Of a stretch of 64,000 nucleotides of DNA, positions 28,503 through 38,487 are shown piece after piece. The stretch lies in the NCBI RefSeq assembly GCF_027925305.1, contig NZ_BSDR01000001.1:3986501-4050500 (forward strand), read 5' to 3'. The position numbers and the translations under genes are program-made. Source of the DNA: Desulforhabdus amnigena (GTDB lineage: Bacteria > Desulfobacterota > Syntrophobacteria > Syntrophobacterales > Syntrophobacteraceae). The notes beneath the pieces were generated by a model. That model saw nothing but the letters and a program-made list of their open reading frames with translations. It was not told where the DNA came from and did not search any database. How positions within the stretch are numbered: position 1 is the first letter of the stretch; each line of letters opens with the position of its first letter.

Positions 28503-30293
28503 ATGGTTTTTCGTACGAAGTCTTTCCAGTGCGCACTTCTTTTCGTTCTTTGGGCGGCGATCTATTTGGGCGGTCTGTTCCGTCCCGCTTTTTTTGACGA
28601 TGCCGATACCGTGCATGCCGAAGCGGTCCGTGAAATGGCCGCAAGCGGCGACTGGATTACGCTGAAGATCAACAATGGAATCCGCTACCTTGAAAAGGCC
28701 CCTTTCATGTATTGGATGTCCGCCCTTTCCGTAAGGCTTCTGGGCCTTTCGGACGGGGTAGTCCGCCTCCCCGTGGCGCTTTTTGCCCTCTTTCTCACTT
28801 TTCTTCTCTATACCCTTGGAAACAGATTTTTCGGTAATCGCGCGGCATTTTATTCGGCCCTGGTCTATGTCACCAGCCTAGGGCCTTATGCCTTCACGCG
28901 AATACTTCTTCCAGATGTGATGCTCGCCTTCTTCATAGCGCTTGCCTTCTATTTCTACCTCAGAATAGTTTACGATACAGTTTCCCCGAAAAAAATTGCA
29001 CGACATTTGGACCCGAGGAATGTGGGGCTTTTCGCTTCAGTTGCTCTGGCTGTGCTCACCAAGGGGTTGGTGGGGATGGTTTTCGTGGGAACAGTGATTT
29101 TTGCCCATATCCTTCTGACCGGACGCTGGGAAATCTTCAAACGCATCCAGATCTTCCAGGGTATGGTGATCTTCCTGCTGGTGGCTGTTCCCTGGCACCT
29201 GATAGCGGGCATCACCAACAAAGGGTTCCTATGGTTCTATTTCGTAAATGAACATTTCCTGCGTTACCTGGGATTGAGATATCCTAAAGATTACGACACG
29301 GTTCCCCTATGGCTGTTCTGGCTCCTTCACCTGGCATGGCTCTTTCCATGGAGCACCTATTTCCTGGGATTAAGGCAGATCATTCCCTCTACCTTGCGCC
29401 CCAAGGAAGCGTCGGAACAGATCAATCAGTTCCTTTTGCTGTGGATTCTGGTCATCTTGACCTTCTTTTCCTTTTCAACGACTCAGGAATACTATACGTT
29501 TCCAACGCTCCCGGCATTTGCTCTCCTCTTGGGGCAGGTGCTTGCCCGGATCGATTCTCCCCAGGGTGCATCGGAGCAGCGGACGGCTTCTTTCGCTGTG
29601 GCGGTGCTGGCGGGAGTGGGGCTTATTGTGGGCAGTGGATTGTTTGTACTGGCATGGTTGGGTAAGGGAGGGGCAGCCGCTGCTGGAGATGTGAGCAGCA
29701 CCTTGACCGTGAATCCGGAACAGTATGCGCTCTCTTTCGGACATATGCTGGACCTCACTCCTGAAACTTTCAGCCGTTTGTCCGGCCTCGTTTACCGGAC
29801 GGCCTTCATACTCCTTTTGGGGCCTCTCCTGGCTTTGCTGGCCACTCTCCGTAAGCGCTGGTCTCTGTCGGCCCTCTGCCTGGCCTTGATGATGGTCGGA
29901 CTGCTTCATTCCTACAGTTCAGGCATGGTGGCATTTCAACCGGTGCTCTCATCCAAAGGTCTGGCGGAAGTCATTCAGGAGCAGCATCAGCCCGGGGATA
30001 TGATTTTTGTCAACGGAGTTTACGAAAGAGGATCTTCCATCAACTACTACACGCACCTTCAGCTCTCTATCCTCAATGGGCATTTTGGAAACTTGTGGTA
30101 TGGTTCCTTTTTCCCCGATGCCCCTTCCATTTTTTATGATGACGAGTCCTTTCCGAAAATCTGGAAATCCGACCAAAGAGTTTTCCTTTTCAGTGAAAGC
30201 GGGCCCTTGGAAGCTTTTCTCGCCAGACATCCGGATCTGGAATTCCGTGTGCTGGCGGAAGAGGGTGGGAAGAAAGTCCTTGTGAACTGGTAG
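28503..30293 (+). CDS. ArnT/FlmK-like polyprenyl-sugar:lipid A glycosyltransferase
   Basis: A 596-residue integral membrane transferase of the GT83/PMT-like class. The first periplasmic loop has the acidic pair in 'FFDDADTVHAEAV' followed by 'YLEKAPFMYWMSAL', as in ArnT proteins that move an aminosugar from undecaprenyl phosphate to lipid A phosphates. About eleven to twelve helices follow, then a soluble C-terminal domain. The ATG at 28503 with gggatgg upstream is preferred to the TTG at 28488. It converges on the EptA-like gene of the same apparent pathway. Confidence 0.85.
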   Translation: MVFRTKSFQCALLFVLWAAIYLGGLFRPAFFDDADTVHAEAVREMAASGDWITLKINNGIRYLEKAPFMYWMSALSVRLLGLSDGVVRLPVALFALFLTFLLYTLGNRFFGNRAAFYSALVYVTSLGPYAFTRILLPDVMLAFFIALAFYFYLRIVYDTVSPKKIARHLDPRNVGLFASVALAVLTKGLVGMVFVGTVIFAHILLTGRWEIFKRIQIFQGMVIFLLVAVPWHLIAGITNKGFLWFYFVNEHFLRYLGLRYPKDYDTVPLWLFWLLHLAWLFPWSTYFLGLRQIIPSTLRPKEASEQINQFLLLWILVILTFFSFSTTQEYYTFPTLPAFALLLGQVLARIDSPQGASEQRTASFAVAVLAGVGLIVGSGLFVLAWLGKGGAAAAGDVSSTLTVNPEQYALSFGHMLDLTPETFSRLSGLVYRTAFILLLGPLLALLATLRKRWSLSALCLALMMVGLLHSYSSGMVAFQPVLSSKGLAEVIQEQHQPGDMIFVNGVYERGSSINYYTHLQLSILNGHFGNLWYGSFFPDAPSIFYDDESFPKIWKSDQRVFLFSESGPLEAFLARHPDLEFRVLAEEGGKKVLVNW

Positions 30294-30327
30294 GAAGGGA
30301 AACGACTTCCTCTGAACCAGAAGATAC

Positions 30328-30390
30328 GAGAACACAGAGATTTCGTTTAAAAGTCTTTCTTTGTGGCCTCCGTGTCTCCGTGGTTTTTAT
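30328..30390 (-). repeat. Dispersed repeat family A, partial copy
   Basis: The stretch 'gagaacacagagatttcgtt' and 'ctccgtgtctccgtggttt' match the core of the inverted family A copy at 50470-50592. The ends with the cgacattg signature are missing. It lies in the convergent gap between the ArnT-like and EptA-like genes. Confidence 0.6.
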
Positions 30391-30454
30391 ATGAAAAAAA
30401 AGCTCATGGTTCATGATAATATCGCTTTTCAAGAGCGTTTCCTGCTTTCCCTAT

Positions 30455-32011
30455 TTATCTGCAGATGCTGAGCCCCGGATCGATGATGGAGGAGTGGATC
30501 CCCGCACAGTCGAGGATGCTGTGAAAAAGGTTGTCGTGCGTCAAAGGGCTGTTGAGATGGGCTTTCAGAGACTCTAATTTTTCTGCATTCTCAATCATGT
30601 AGCGATTTGAAGGCCAAACCAGAAAAGGGATTTTTTTCTGCTCCAAAAATCCCCCGGCCTGCCCATGGCCGAAACGGCCTTCTTCTCCCAGCGATTCACC
30701 GTGGTCGGATAGATAGAAGACGATGGAGTTGGTGCTGCTCACTCGATCGATGACATCCTTGATAAAGTGATCCGTGTACAGAATGGTGTTGTCATAAGAA
30801 TTGATCAGTTCCTCATGGGTGCAATTGCCCGGTTCCTTCTGCGTGCAGACGGGAGTGTATAGCCTGAATGCATCCGTGTAGTGGTTTTCGTAAAACCAAT
30901 GACTTCCTACCGTATGCAGGACGATCATTTTTCTGGGGACCGGTTGGTTGAGACAGGTGTCGAGAGTCTCCAACAAGTCTTCGTCCAATAACTTGGTATA
31001 AATGAATTCACTCCCTTTATTTCCAAAATAAACATATTCGGCTTCCCTGGCGATAGAGGTTATCGGGGTGTCATTGTCGCCCATTACTCTTTGATTTGAA
31101 ATCCATGCCGTGTAGAAGCCCAGTCGCTTGAAAACGGAAATGAAAGATTTCTCGCCAATGGATGGATCGAGATCGTCGGGGGTGGCTCTGGTCATCATAC
31201 AAGGCACGGATTCTCTCGTGGAGACTCCACACGATGTGACATCCTTAAATGAAAGAACCCCCAGTTTTTCAATATTTGGAGAAGTTCCTCTGGGATACCC
31301 ATTGATGTGAAAATGATCGGATCGTGCGGATTCCCCTATGATGAGGATAACGGTGATGTCCTCGTTTCCTTCTTGTGCGAGGTCCCCCGCATTGGAGATG
31401 TCCGTTTTTGCTTGGGACATTTCCTTGAAACGCTGCTGTTCTTTTGCATACGTCAAAGTGGCTTCGAAAATGCCGAATGGCAGGGGAAGAGGGCTTGGAA
31501 ATTCGTAATAGAGCGCCAGGGAAACGGAGACAATCGCCGACATTAAAATCAATTTCAGCTTTGTCCAGGTTTTGCACTGGAGGCGACTGCGGTTGTAGAC
31601 ACAAATGATAACTATTGAAATGACCAGGCCTGTTAAAACTCTCGTTATCAAGTCTTGGCCTATAAACGCGGAAGCCTCTTCCAGATTGGATTCCGCGGCA
31701 AAGGCAATGGACTGTGCACTGAGATTCGTCATTTTATAATGATTTATAAAATACGAACTTAAAGAACTTAAAAGGAATATAATTGGAGTTGTTATGGAGA
31801 ATAACAGCCTGTTTATTGCGATAGTCTGATAGAAAGCATATGTGATTATATATGTAATGATTGCATTTCTTGAAATGAATAATATATTGTCATTTCCCCA
31901 AAGACTAATAAAGTTATAATTATATATCCAATTATATAATATGGATATCATTATTAAGAATGTGAAATGAGCCAGCCAGTTGCACTTGTATGATGATCGA
32001 AAAAAAAACAT
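30455..32011 (-). CDS. Phosphoethanolamine transferase, EptA-like
   Basis: A 518-residue inner-membrane enzyme with about five N-terminal helices and a periplasmic sulfatase-fold domain. Metal and catalytic motifs are present: 'IIGESARSDHFHINGY', the 'SCGVSTRESVPC' loop with the nucleophile Thr near residue 264, and 'LSDHGESLGEEGRFGHG'. EptA moves phosphoethanolamine from phosphatidylethanolamine to lipid A and protects against cationic peptides. The nucleophile loop reads CGVST where most have CGTST; the reactive Thr is kept. The first ~150 residues are AT-rich and Ile/Asn-rich compared with neighbours. It follows the GT2 gene by 48 bases. Confidence 0.9.
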   Translation of the reverse strand: MFFFRSSYKCNWLAHFTFLIMISILYNWIYNYNFISLWGNDNILFISRNAIITYIITYAFYQTIAINRLLFSITTPIIFLLSSLSSYFINHYKMTNLSAQSIAFAAESNLEEASAFIGQDLITRVLTGLVISIVIICVYNRSRLQCKTWTKLKLILMSAIVSVSLALYYEFPSPLPLPFGIFEATLTYAKEQQRFKEMSQAKTDISNAGDLAQEGNEDITVILIIGESARSDHFHINGYPRGTSPNIEKLGVLSFKDVTSCGVSTRESVPCMMTRATPDDLDPSIGEKSFISVFKRLGFYTAWISNQRVMGDNDTPITSIAREAEYVYFGNKGSEFIYTKLLDEDLLETLDTCLNQPVPRKMIVLHTVGSHWFYENHYTDAFRLYTPVCTQKEPGNCTHEELINSYDNTILYTDHFIKDVIDRVSSTNSIVFYLSDHGESLGEEGRFGHGQAGGFLEQKKIPFLVWPSNRYMIENAEKLESLKAHLNSPLTHDNLFHSILDCAGIHSSIIDPGLSICR

Positions 32012-32059
32012 TGTTTCGCCTTTGACTCATATCTTTTCACGTAAAGGCCAAGACCATTC

Positions 32060-33073
32060 TCATTCTTCCCGGCGGAGAAGCCTGCGGACGGCGTAGATCT
32101 TTTTGTCCTGAGATTCGAAATACACGCGAGCCAGAATCTCTCCCAAAAGCCCGATGGCGAGGAACTGAACTCCGGCCAGCATCAGAACGGCGGCAAGAAG
32201 CGTCAGGGGGCCGTGTTCCTGGAAGAGATGGACTCCTGAGAAGACCTTGCGGAATAACAGGAACAACCCTATGAGGGAGGAGCTGCCGGAGCAGGCAAGG
32301 AAAAGCTTGCCGAAAAAATGAAGCGGCCGGGTCATGTAACGCAAAAGGAATCCCACAGTCAAGAGATCGAACATGACTCTGAATGTTCTCGAGAGTCCAT
32401 AGTGGGACTTGCCTTCGTTGCGTCCCATATCCTTGATGGGGATTTCGACGATGCGAGCGCCGTTCAATGAAGAAAGGGCGGGAACAAAACGATGGAGTTC
32501 CCCGTAGAGACGGATGTCGGAGAGCACTTCCCGACGATATCCCTTGAATGTGGTGCCGAAATCGTGAAGCTGGACGCCGGATACCTTGGCCATGAGCCAG
32601 TTGGCGATGCGCGAGGGGATGGTCCGGGTCAAAAGGGCGTCGGAACGTGAGACTCTCCAGCCGGATACAAGGTCGTAGCCTTCCTCTATTTTTTCAATGA
32701 AATTCGGGATTTCTTCGGGAGCATGTTGTAGGTCGCCATCCAGGGCGACGACGTATTCCCCCCTGGCATGATCGAATCCTGCCATGAGGGCCGGGGTCTG
32801 ACCGTAGTTTCGACGCAGGTGAACCACGGAGACCCGTGGATCTCTTTCATACAGAGTATCCAGAATTTTGGAAGTGCCGTCGGTACTGCCATCATCGACC
32901 AAAACCAGCTCCCAGGGCTTTTCCTGTTTTTCCAGGGTAGTCTTGACTCGTTGATACAATTCCTCGAGTGTTTTGGCTTCATTATGCAAGGGAATCACGA
33001 CGGAAATACCAGGTGCTTTCGAGTTGGATTCCGATGGTGTTTCCGACAACGCCGCTTCAGATGACGTTTTCAC
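32060..33073 (-). CDS. Polyprenyl-phosphate glycosyltransferase (GT2, ArnC/FlmF2-like)
   Basis: The 337-residue product has a cytoplasmic GT-A domain with 'SVVIPLHNEAKTLEEL', DDGSTDG, and DGDLQ metal-binding motif, then two C-terminal helices ('LLAAVLMLAGVQFLAIGLLG'). This is the dolichyl-phosphate mannose synthase/ArnC class, which loads a sugar on undecaprenyl phosphate. The GTG at 33073 with ggagaag upstream is chosen because the long frame running to 33490 only covers the opposite frame of the deacetylase. It overlaps that deacetylase by four bases (GTGA), which indicates tight coupling. Confidence 0.9.
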   Translation of the reverse strand: MKTSSEAALSETPSESNSKAPGISVVIPLHNEAKTLEELYQRVKTTLEKQEKPWELVLVDDGSTDGTSKILDTLYERDPRVSVVHLRRNYGQTPALMAGFDHARGEYVVALDGDLQHAPEEIPNFIEKIEEGYDLVSGWRVSRSDALLTRTIPSRIANWLMAKVSGVQLHDFGTTFKGYRREVLSDIRLYGELHRFVPALSSLNGARIVEIPIKDMGRNEGKSHYGLSRTFRVMFDLLTVGFLLRYMTRPLHFFGKLFLACSGSSSLIGLFLLFRKVFSGVHLFQEHGPLTLLAAVLMLAGVQFLAIGLLGEILARVYFESQDKKIYAVRRLLRREE

Positions 33074-33981
33074 GTTGTTTCTTCTCCGTAGTGTTCTAAG
33101 AGGATGTGATGTTTGTAAAGAAGATCCCTTAAAAGGGGAGAGCACAGGAGGTCTCTTTCTTTTTCCCGCTGCAGGAGCAGGCGGGTTCGCTGCCGACGCA
33201 ATGCGTCGTCGCAGTTGCCGGGATGGTACATCCATTCGCTGATTCCGTTCGGCAAACGTTCGATGAGGTAAGCCATGGAGGCTTCGTTCCAGATGCCCGT
33301 CAGGGAAACACCAAAAAAATGATCGGGAGTACGCAATCCGGCGTGTCTTATTTTGCTGAGGAAGGTGCCACGGTATATTGAAATCCATTTGGCCATCGTG
33401 TGTTGCTTGATGAAGACGGACCTTTGATCTCTGTCTACATTGGGCAGCAATGGGAGACCTGCGGAGGATTCGAAAGGATTCCGGATCCAATGGATCGAAT
33501 GCCTGCGGGCAACCTGAATCACCACCTCCAGAACTTCGGGAATGGCATGGATATGTTTGTGACTGTCCAGATGAGTGGGGGAAAGCCCTGCATCCACTAT
33601 TCTTGCCACTTGAAGATCGAGCTCTTTGAAGAGTTCGTCCCGCTTGATCTTGCGAAGCTTTAGAGCAGTCAGAAGCTTCCCCGGAGTGGCGGGTAATAAA
33701 CCCTCCGGATTCAACAGGCCCGGGATCTTATCGACTGGAGCGAGGGGAGGCATTTCCGTGAGGGTGAGATGTACGCCGACACCCAACTCCGGCTTTTGCT
33801 TGCAGAGGAGGACAGCCTCTTCAAAAGCCGCTCCATTGGCCAGTAATGTGGAACTGCGCAGGCTTCCTTTGTCCAGACAGTGACGTACGGCGAGATTGAC
33901 CCCTTGCGTGTAGCCGAGGTCGTCGGCATTGATGATCAATTTGCGCTTCATGGTTTGGGAAAAGATCCGGTGATCTTTCAT
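33070..33981 (-). CDS. YdjC/ChbG-family sugar deacetylase (NaxD-like)
   Basis: A 303-residue protein of the YdjC/HpnK carbohydrate deacetylase family. The metal site is visible as 'LIINADDLG', 'GVGVHLTLT' and 'THLDSHKHIHAIPEV'. In Francisella, NaxD of this family deacetylates undecaprenyl-phosphate N-acetylgalactosamine before FlmK adds it to lipid A. The overlap with the polyprenyl-phosphate glycosyltransferase and nearness to the ArnT-like gene suggest the same role here. It is a separate paralogue of the HpnK-like gene at 41552. ATG 33951 is an alternative start. Confidence 0.87.
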   Translation of the reverse strand: MKDHRIFSQTMKRKLIINADDLGYTQGVNLAVRHCLDKGSLRSSTLLANGAAFEEAVLLCKQKPELGVGVHLTLTEMPPLAPVDKIPGLLNPEGLLPATPGKLLTALKLRKIKRDELFKELDLQVARIVDAGLSPTHLDSHKHIHAIPEVLEVVIQVARRHSIHWIRNPFESSAGLPLLPNVDRDQRSVFIKQHTMAKWISIYRGTFLSKIRHAGLRTPDHFFGVSLTGIWNEASMAYLIERLPNGISEWMYHPGNCDDALRRQRTRLLLQREKERDLLCSPLLRDLLYKHHILLEHYGEETT

Positions 33982-34235
33982 TCTCCTGCGCGTCTTTCAT
34001 GAGCGCCTTGTTTGCTCTTGGCTATATCGGAATAAAATAATAAAAAATTTGGCCATACCTCGATACCTGTAGGCAAACCCCAGGCTTCCGAGTGTGGAAT
34101 AGCTAACAGATGTGCTGTTTCATGTCAAGGTAGGGGTATCCTGTGCAAGGCGCATTCTCGCTTTTCATTCAGGTCAAAGTGCGATATTTTAACCCGATTT
34201 CAAGTTTGCCACATTCCCATAAAGAAAGGTGCGAA
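33982..34235. other. Divergent promoter region between deacetylase and TolC-like genes
   Basis: A 254-base gap between divergent operons, AT-rich near 34030-34055 ('aataaaataataaaaaattt'). It should hold promoters for the lipid A operon (minus) and the TolC-HpnN-HpnM operon (plus). No clear operator palindrome was found. Confidence 0.4.
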
Positions 34236-35648
34236 ATGAAAGTACCCCCCCGAAAAATGAAAAAATTCTGGATTGTATCCGTACCGCTTGTTTTTTTCAT
34301 GATTTTGGGAAGCATTCTTCAGGCGGCGGAATCTCCTGAAGTACTGGGGCTGGAAAAACTGATCCAGATGGCTTTGGAGAAGAGTCCGGAAGTCAAAGAG
34401 GCGGAACAGGATGTCGTTGCAGCTCAAAGCGATTTGGCTCAGGCTAAAGCGGGGCGATGGGCTCAGTTGGATATAACGGCTGTCGGAGGGCCGGCGGAAG
34501 ATGCCGATCTGCCGACCGTTCTGGTCGATAAGTCCCTGGGAGGGGGATTGTTCAGCGGGCAGATTCAAAACAATGACAAAGACAGCATTGGAATCTTTGG
34601 GCGGCTCGATTTCAATATCGTGCAACCTTTGTACACCTTCGGAAAGATTTCCCATCGCCAGGACGCCGCCGCTTATGGAGTGGAAGCTCAGAAATCCGCC
34701 AAGGTCAAAAAGGAAGGCGATATCATCCTGAATGTGAAAGAGCTTTATTTCGCAATGATTGTGGCGGGGCAGGGCAAGGATGCCGCAAAAGATGCGGATG
34801 GTTTCGTCCGGGACGCGCGGCAGCGCATCGAGCGGTTGATCGCGGTAGGATCGGCGAATGCCGACGAGACGGACTTGTATCGTCTCGATGCCTTTGAAGC
34901 CGATATCCAGAGGTTCAAGGTACAGGCGGATTCGGGGGCGAAGATGGCCTACATGGCCTTGAAGAGAACCATCGGCTATCCACCGGACAAAGAGTTCAAT
35001 CTGGATGCCAAAGAGCTCCCCAAAGATACGCGGGCCCTGGGGGATCAGGAAGATTACATACGTGAGGCCCTTGAAAAACGGCCCGAACTGGATCAGCTGG
35101 AAAAGGGCCTCGCTGCCAGGAAGGCTATGTTGGATGCCGCCAAAGCGGATCTTTATCCCTCGTTTTTCCTTGCGGCGGTCGGTTCCTTTGCGGGGGCCCC
35201 AGGGCGTGAACGCATGCCCATTTCCTATTTTTCCGATGAATTCAATCACGCCTACGGCGGAGTGATGCTGGGAAGCCAATGGCACTTCGACCTGGGGATC
35301 GGCCAGGGAAAAGTGCGCAAGGCCGCGGCTGAATATCAAAAATTGCTCTGCACTAAGGATTTTGCCGAACAGAATATCCCCCTCGAGGTTGCCAAAAATT
35401 ACCAGGATGTATTGGAAGCGAGGAGTTCTTACGAAGCCTATGAAAAAGCGGCGAAAGCTTCTCGGAAATGGATCGTGTCCGCCTTTTCAAATTTTGATAT
35501 CGGCGTGGGAACCGCCAAGGACATGTTCGAAGCGATTGAGAGATATGGAAAGAATCAGGGGGATTACCTGCGTTCTCTTTATGACTATCATGTTGCTCTG
35601 GCCCGGCTGAGTCATTCCATCGGTGAATACACTTCCGGAACGCCTTGA
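34236..35648 (+). CDS. TolC-family outer-membrane channel protein
   Basis: The 470-residue product has a signal peptide (hydrophobic about 10-25, ending QAAE) and two long helical repeats typical of TolC family proteins ('LEKLIQMALEKSPEVKEAEQ', 'LEKRPELDQLEKGLAARKAM'). TolC trimers form an outer-membrane tunnel for efflux or export. The ATG at 34236 follows aaagg and is preferred to the longer frame from 34143. No periplasmic adaptor gene is present. It is followed by the RND protein HpnN and HpnM, suggesting lipid export. Confidence 0.88.
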   Translation: MKVPPRKMKKFWIVSVPLVFFMILGSILQAAESPEVLGLEKLIQMALEKSPEVKEAEQDVVAAQSDLAQAKAGRWAQLDITAVGGPAEDADLPTVLVDKSLGGGLFSGQIQNNDKDSIGIFGRLDFNIVQPLYTFGKISHRQDAAAYGVEAQKSAKVKKEGDIILNVKELYFAMIVAGQGKDAAKDADGFVRDARQRIERLIAVGSANADETDLYRLDAFEADIQRFKVQADSGAKMAYMALKRTIGYPPDKEFNLDAKELPKDTRALGDQEDYIREALEKRPELDQLEKGLAARKAMLDAAKADLYPSFFLAAVGSFAGAPGRERMPISYFSDEFNHAYGGVMLGSQWHFDLGIGQGKVRKAAAEYQKLLCTKDFAEQNIPLEVAKNYQDVLEARSSYEAYEKAAKASRKWIVSAFSNFDIGVGTAKDMFEAIERYGKNQGDYLRSLYDYHVALARLSHSIGEYTSGTP

Positions 35649-35750
35649 ATGTGGAAATTTTATCGATTCAGGATTCGTGAAATCAGGCAGTGCTCATGAG
35701 AGACTGCCCTGGAGAGAAAGCCGGAGAGGGCTGAGGATGATAAATCGACA

Positions 35751-38486
35751 ATGGATTTTATATTAAGATTGATACGTCTATGGATGGCCTGGGTTCTACC
35801 CAGGCCACGCCTTGTTCTGGGGATCGCTGTCGTGTCGGCCGTGCTTTCATTCGGTTATGCCGTCACGCACCTGGAAGTGGAAACGGACCAACTGGAGCTC
35901 ATTTCCACCCACCATCCTCTCATTACCCTTTCCGACAAACTGGACACCTTTGAACCGGGGGGGGAGCAAAGCCTCTCGGTAGTCATCGAGGCGCCTTCTC
36001 CCGAACGCGGGATTTCTTTTCTACTGGCCCTTGTACATCGTATCAAGGAAGATACCCTTCATTTTGAAAATGTCTTTTACCGCGTGGACCCGGACCTTTT
36101 CAAGCATTGGGCTTTTCTCTATCTGGACAAGCAGGACCTGCTTTATCTGCAGCACACTCTTCAGGAAAACTCCGCCATGATCCATGGCCTGGCCGCGGAT
36201 GCGACTGTTCCCAACTTTCTCAAACTGGTCAATGATGAAATGGCCAGGCGGATGGTTGGAGAACTCTTTACAGGCTTTCTGGATGAAGAAAAATCGGAGG
36301 AGGGCTCGGATAACAGCGGAGGGACCATGGATTTGGAGTTTCTGCTCCAAACCCTGGAGGGCCTCAGTGGGTACCTGAAGGGAACGTCAGATTACAAGTC
36401 TCCCTGGGCTTCCTTTTTTACCAAAGAAAAGATGGACTTGAGCCAGGAGGGCTATTTTTGGGAAGGGAACAAACGATTCCTCATTGTCTCCGTCATACCC
36501 AAAAAGGTCAAGGGAACCCTCACCAAAGCCCAGGACGCTCTCGATCATTTGCGTCGGTTCATCCGTGAGACCCGGGTATCCTATCCGGATGTGCAGGCTG
36601 GAGTAACGGGCCAGGAGGCTCTCAATAACGATGAGATGAGCACGGTCCTGGAAGATATGGAGAGGGCGACCTGGATTTCTCTGCTCGGCGTCTGGATACT
36701 CATGGTCGTATTTCGTGGAGGTTCCCGGCGTCCCCTCATACAGATGGTATCTCTTGGCATTGGCCTCTGTTGGACTTTCGGCTGGGCCACTCTCTTCATC
36801 GGCCATCTCAATATGCTTTCCGTCGTCTTTGCTCCCTTACTGATCGGACTCGGTGTGGACTACGGGATCCACTGGTTCAGCCGGTTTGAAGAAGAAGAGC
36901 GCCTGGGCTTCAAGGATCGCCGGTCTATCATCCGGCGCGTGATGGAATGCTCGGGGCCGGGAATTTTTCTTGCTGGATTGAGTACCTCCCTCACTTTTCT
37001 GGCTTTTGTGCTCACCGGCTTTCGAGGCCTCATGGAGTTGGGGCTCATTACCGGCTTTGGCACGATCCTCAATCTGCTTGCGGATTTTACCATCCTGCCC
37101 GCCTTGAGCATTTTCCTGGCGGGCAAGCCCGGAAAAACCTTTGTACTCAAACCTGTTTCCGATGACGGAAAAAGACTTATCCATCTCAATCCGAAGGGTG
37201 CCCGCTTGCTGCTGGCCTGTGTGGTCGTCTTGTGTCTTGCGAGTTTGGGCAGCGCCTCTCGAGTGAAGTTTGATCTCAACCCCCTGAGGCTCCAGGCAGA
37301 AAATGCGGAAGCCGTTGTGTGGGAAAAGCGGCTGATGGAAAATTCGCAACGTTCTTTGTTGTCTTGTGCCTCATTCGCTTCTTCTCCCGAGGAGGCAAAG
37401 GCTAAAATCAAAGCCTTCAAAGAACTGCCGACGGTGTCGGACGTCGAGAGCGTCTTCTCCCTCCTGCCGGAAAATCAGGATGAGAAACTGGCCATCCTCA
37501 GGTCCCTCTTGCCCGAAATTCCAAGAGTGCAGTCCGTACCCGCCGTTACGGGAATCCGGGACATCGAGAGGTTGAAAGAGGTGCTCGAGAGAATTCGCTT
37601 TAAAATGCAGGAAGATCAAGCGGATCAGTGGGGGGCCGATGCCCCCGTTCTGGAACAGATGGCCCGCGTAAGGGTCCTCACGGGTGAGGTGGTTCGGGAA
37701 CTTCAAGACTCACCGGAGGCTTTGAAAAGACTGGCGGAGTATCAGAAACGCTTCCAGGAGGACTTGGCGGATACCCTGAATTTCGTTCGCAGCGGAGCTG
37801 ATGCACCGCCAATGACCATTGCGGATATCCCGGCGGACTTGAGGGATCGATTTTACCAGGGCAATGAATATTTGATTCAGGTGTTCCCCAGGGAATCCAT
37901 TTGGGAAGAAGGCGCACTGGCTCGTTTCATAAAAAGCCTCCAGGGTGTGGATCCGCAAGTCGTGGGAGATCCGGTTTCCCTGTATGTTTTTTCCAGCGCT
38001 TTCAAGCGGGCGTGTTTTCTGGCATCATTATATGCGATAGTCGCCATTTCCCTGTTGCTGGCTCTTTCGTTCCGGAAATTGGGACTTGCTCTATTGGCTC
38101 TGGTCCCACTCGTGATCGGGACCATATGGACCGTGGGGATCATGGGGCTGGTCGGGGTTGATTTCAATCTGGCCAACAGTATTTTTATGCCGCTCATTGT
38201 AGGAGCCGGCGTGGAATACGGAGTAGTCATCCTTCACCGGTGGAAGGAAGGCGGGATGCGTCCGGGAGACCTCCCCTTGAGCACTGCCAAGGGAGTTATT
38301 CTGGCCGCCTTGACCACTACGATCGGGTTTGGTACGCTCATGTTGTCGCACCACCGGGGAATCTTCAGCCTGGGATTTGTCGCCTGTGTAGGAAGCTTGT
38401 GTGTTTTGATTGCGGCCATTATTATTTTACCTGCTCTACTGGCAGGTCTGGTACCTCGGAAAATGAGTTCTCGCAAGGAGATCTAA
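35751..38486 (+). CDS. hpnN: Hopanoid-associated RND transporter HpnN-like
   Basis: A 911-residue MMPL-type RND protein with twelve predicted helices in two halves and large periplasmic loops after the first and seventh helices. Motifs include 'FAPLLIGLGVDYGIHWFSRF' and the mirrored 'IVGAGVEYGVVILHRW', with the expected Asp/Glu in helices 4 and 10. The order with an MlaC-like protein directly after matches the hpnN-hpnM pair of hopanoid producers, where HpnN is needed to move hopanoids to the outer membrane. The stop is one base before the next start. Confidence 0.87.
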   Translation: MDFILRLIRLWMAWVLPRPRLVLGIAVVSAVLSFGYAVTHLEVETDQLELISTHHPLITLSDKLDTFEPGGEQSLSVVIEAPSPERGISFLLALVHRIKEDTLHFENVFYRVDPDLFKHWAFLYLDKQDLLYLQHTLQENSAMIHGLAADATVPNFLKLVNDEMARRMVGELFTGFLDEEKSEEGSDNSGGTMDLEFLLQTLEGLSGYLKGTSDYKSPWASFFTKEKMDLSQEGYFWEGNKRFLIVSVIPKKVKGTLTKAQDALDHLRRFIRETRVSYPDVQAGVTGQEALNNDEMSTVLEDMERATWISLLGVWILMVVFRGGSRRPLIQMVSLGIGLCWTFGWATLFIGHLNMLSVVFAPLLIGLGVDYGIHWFSRFEEEERLGFKDRRSIIRRVMECSGPGIFLAGLSTSLTFLAFVLTGFRGLMELGLITGFGTILNLLADFTILPALSIFLAGKPGKTFVLKPVSDDGKRLIHLNPKGARLLLACVVVLCLASLGSASRVKFDLNPLRLQAENAEAVVWEKRLMENSQRSLLSCASFASSPEEAKAKIKAFKELPTVSDVESVFSLLPENQDEKLAILRSLLPEIPRVQSVPAVTGIRDIERLKEVLERIRFKMQEDQADQWGADAPVLEQMARVRVLTGEVVRELQDSPEALKRLAEYQKRFQEDLADTLNFVRSGADAPPMTIADIPADLRDRFYQGNEYLIQVFPRESIWEEGALARFIKSLQGVDPQVVGDPVSLYVFSSAFKRACFLASLYAIVAISLLLALSFRKLGLALLALVPLVIGTIWTVGIMGLVGVDFNLANSIFMPLIVGAGVEYGVVILHRWKEGGMRPGDLPLSTAKGVILAALTTTIGFGTLMLSHHRGIFSLGFVACVGSLCVLIAAIIILPALLAGLVPRKMSSRKEI

Positions 38487-38487
38487 A

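Noticed and set aside
33074-33490. N-terminal extension of the GT2 glycosyltransferase frame
   Set aside because: It only shadows the deacetylase gene in another frame, and a GTG with ggagaag at 33073 gives the family start.
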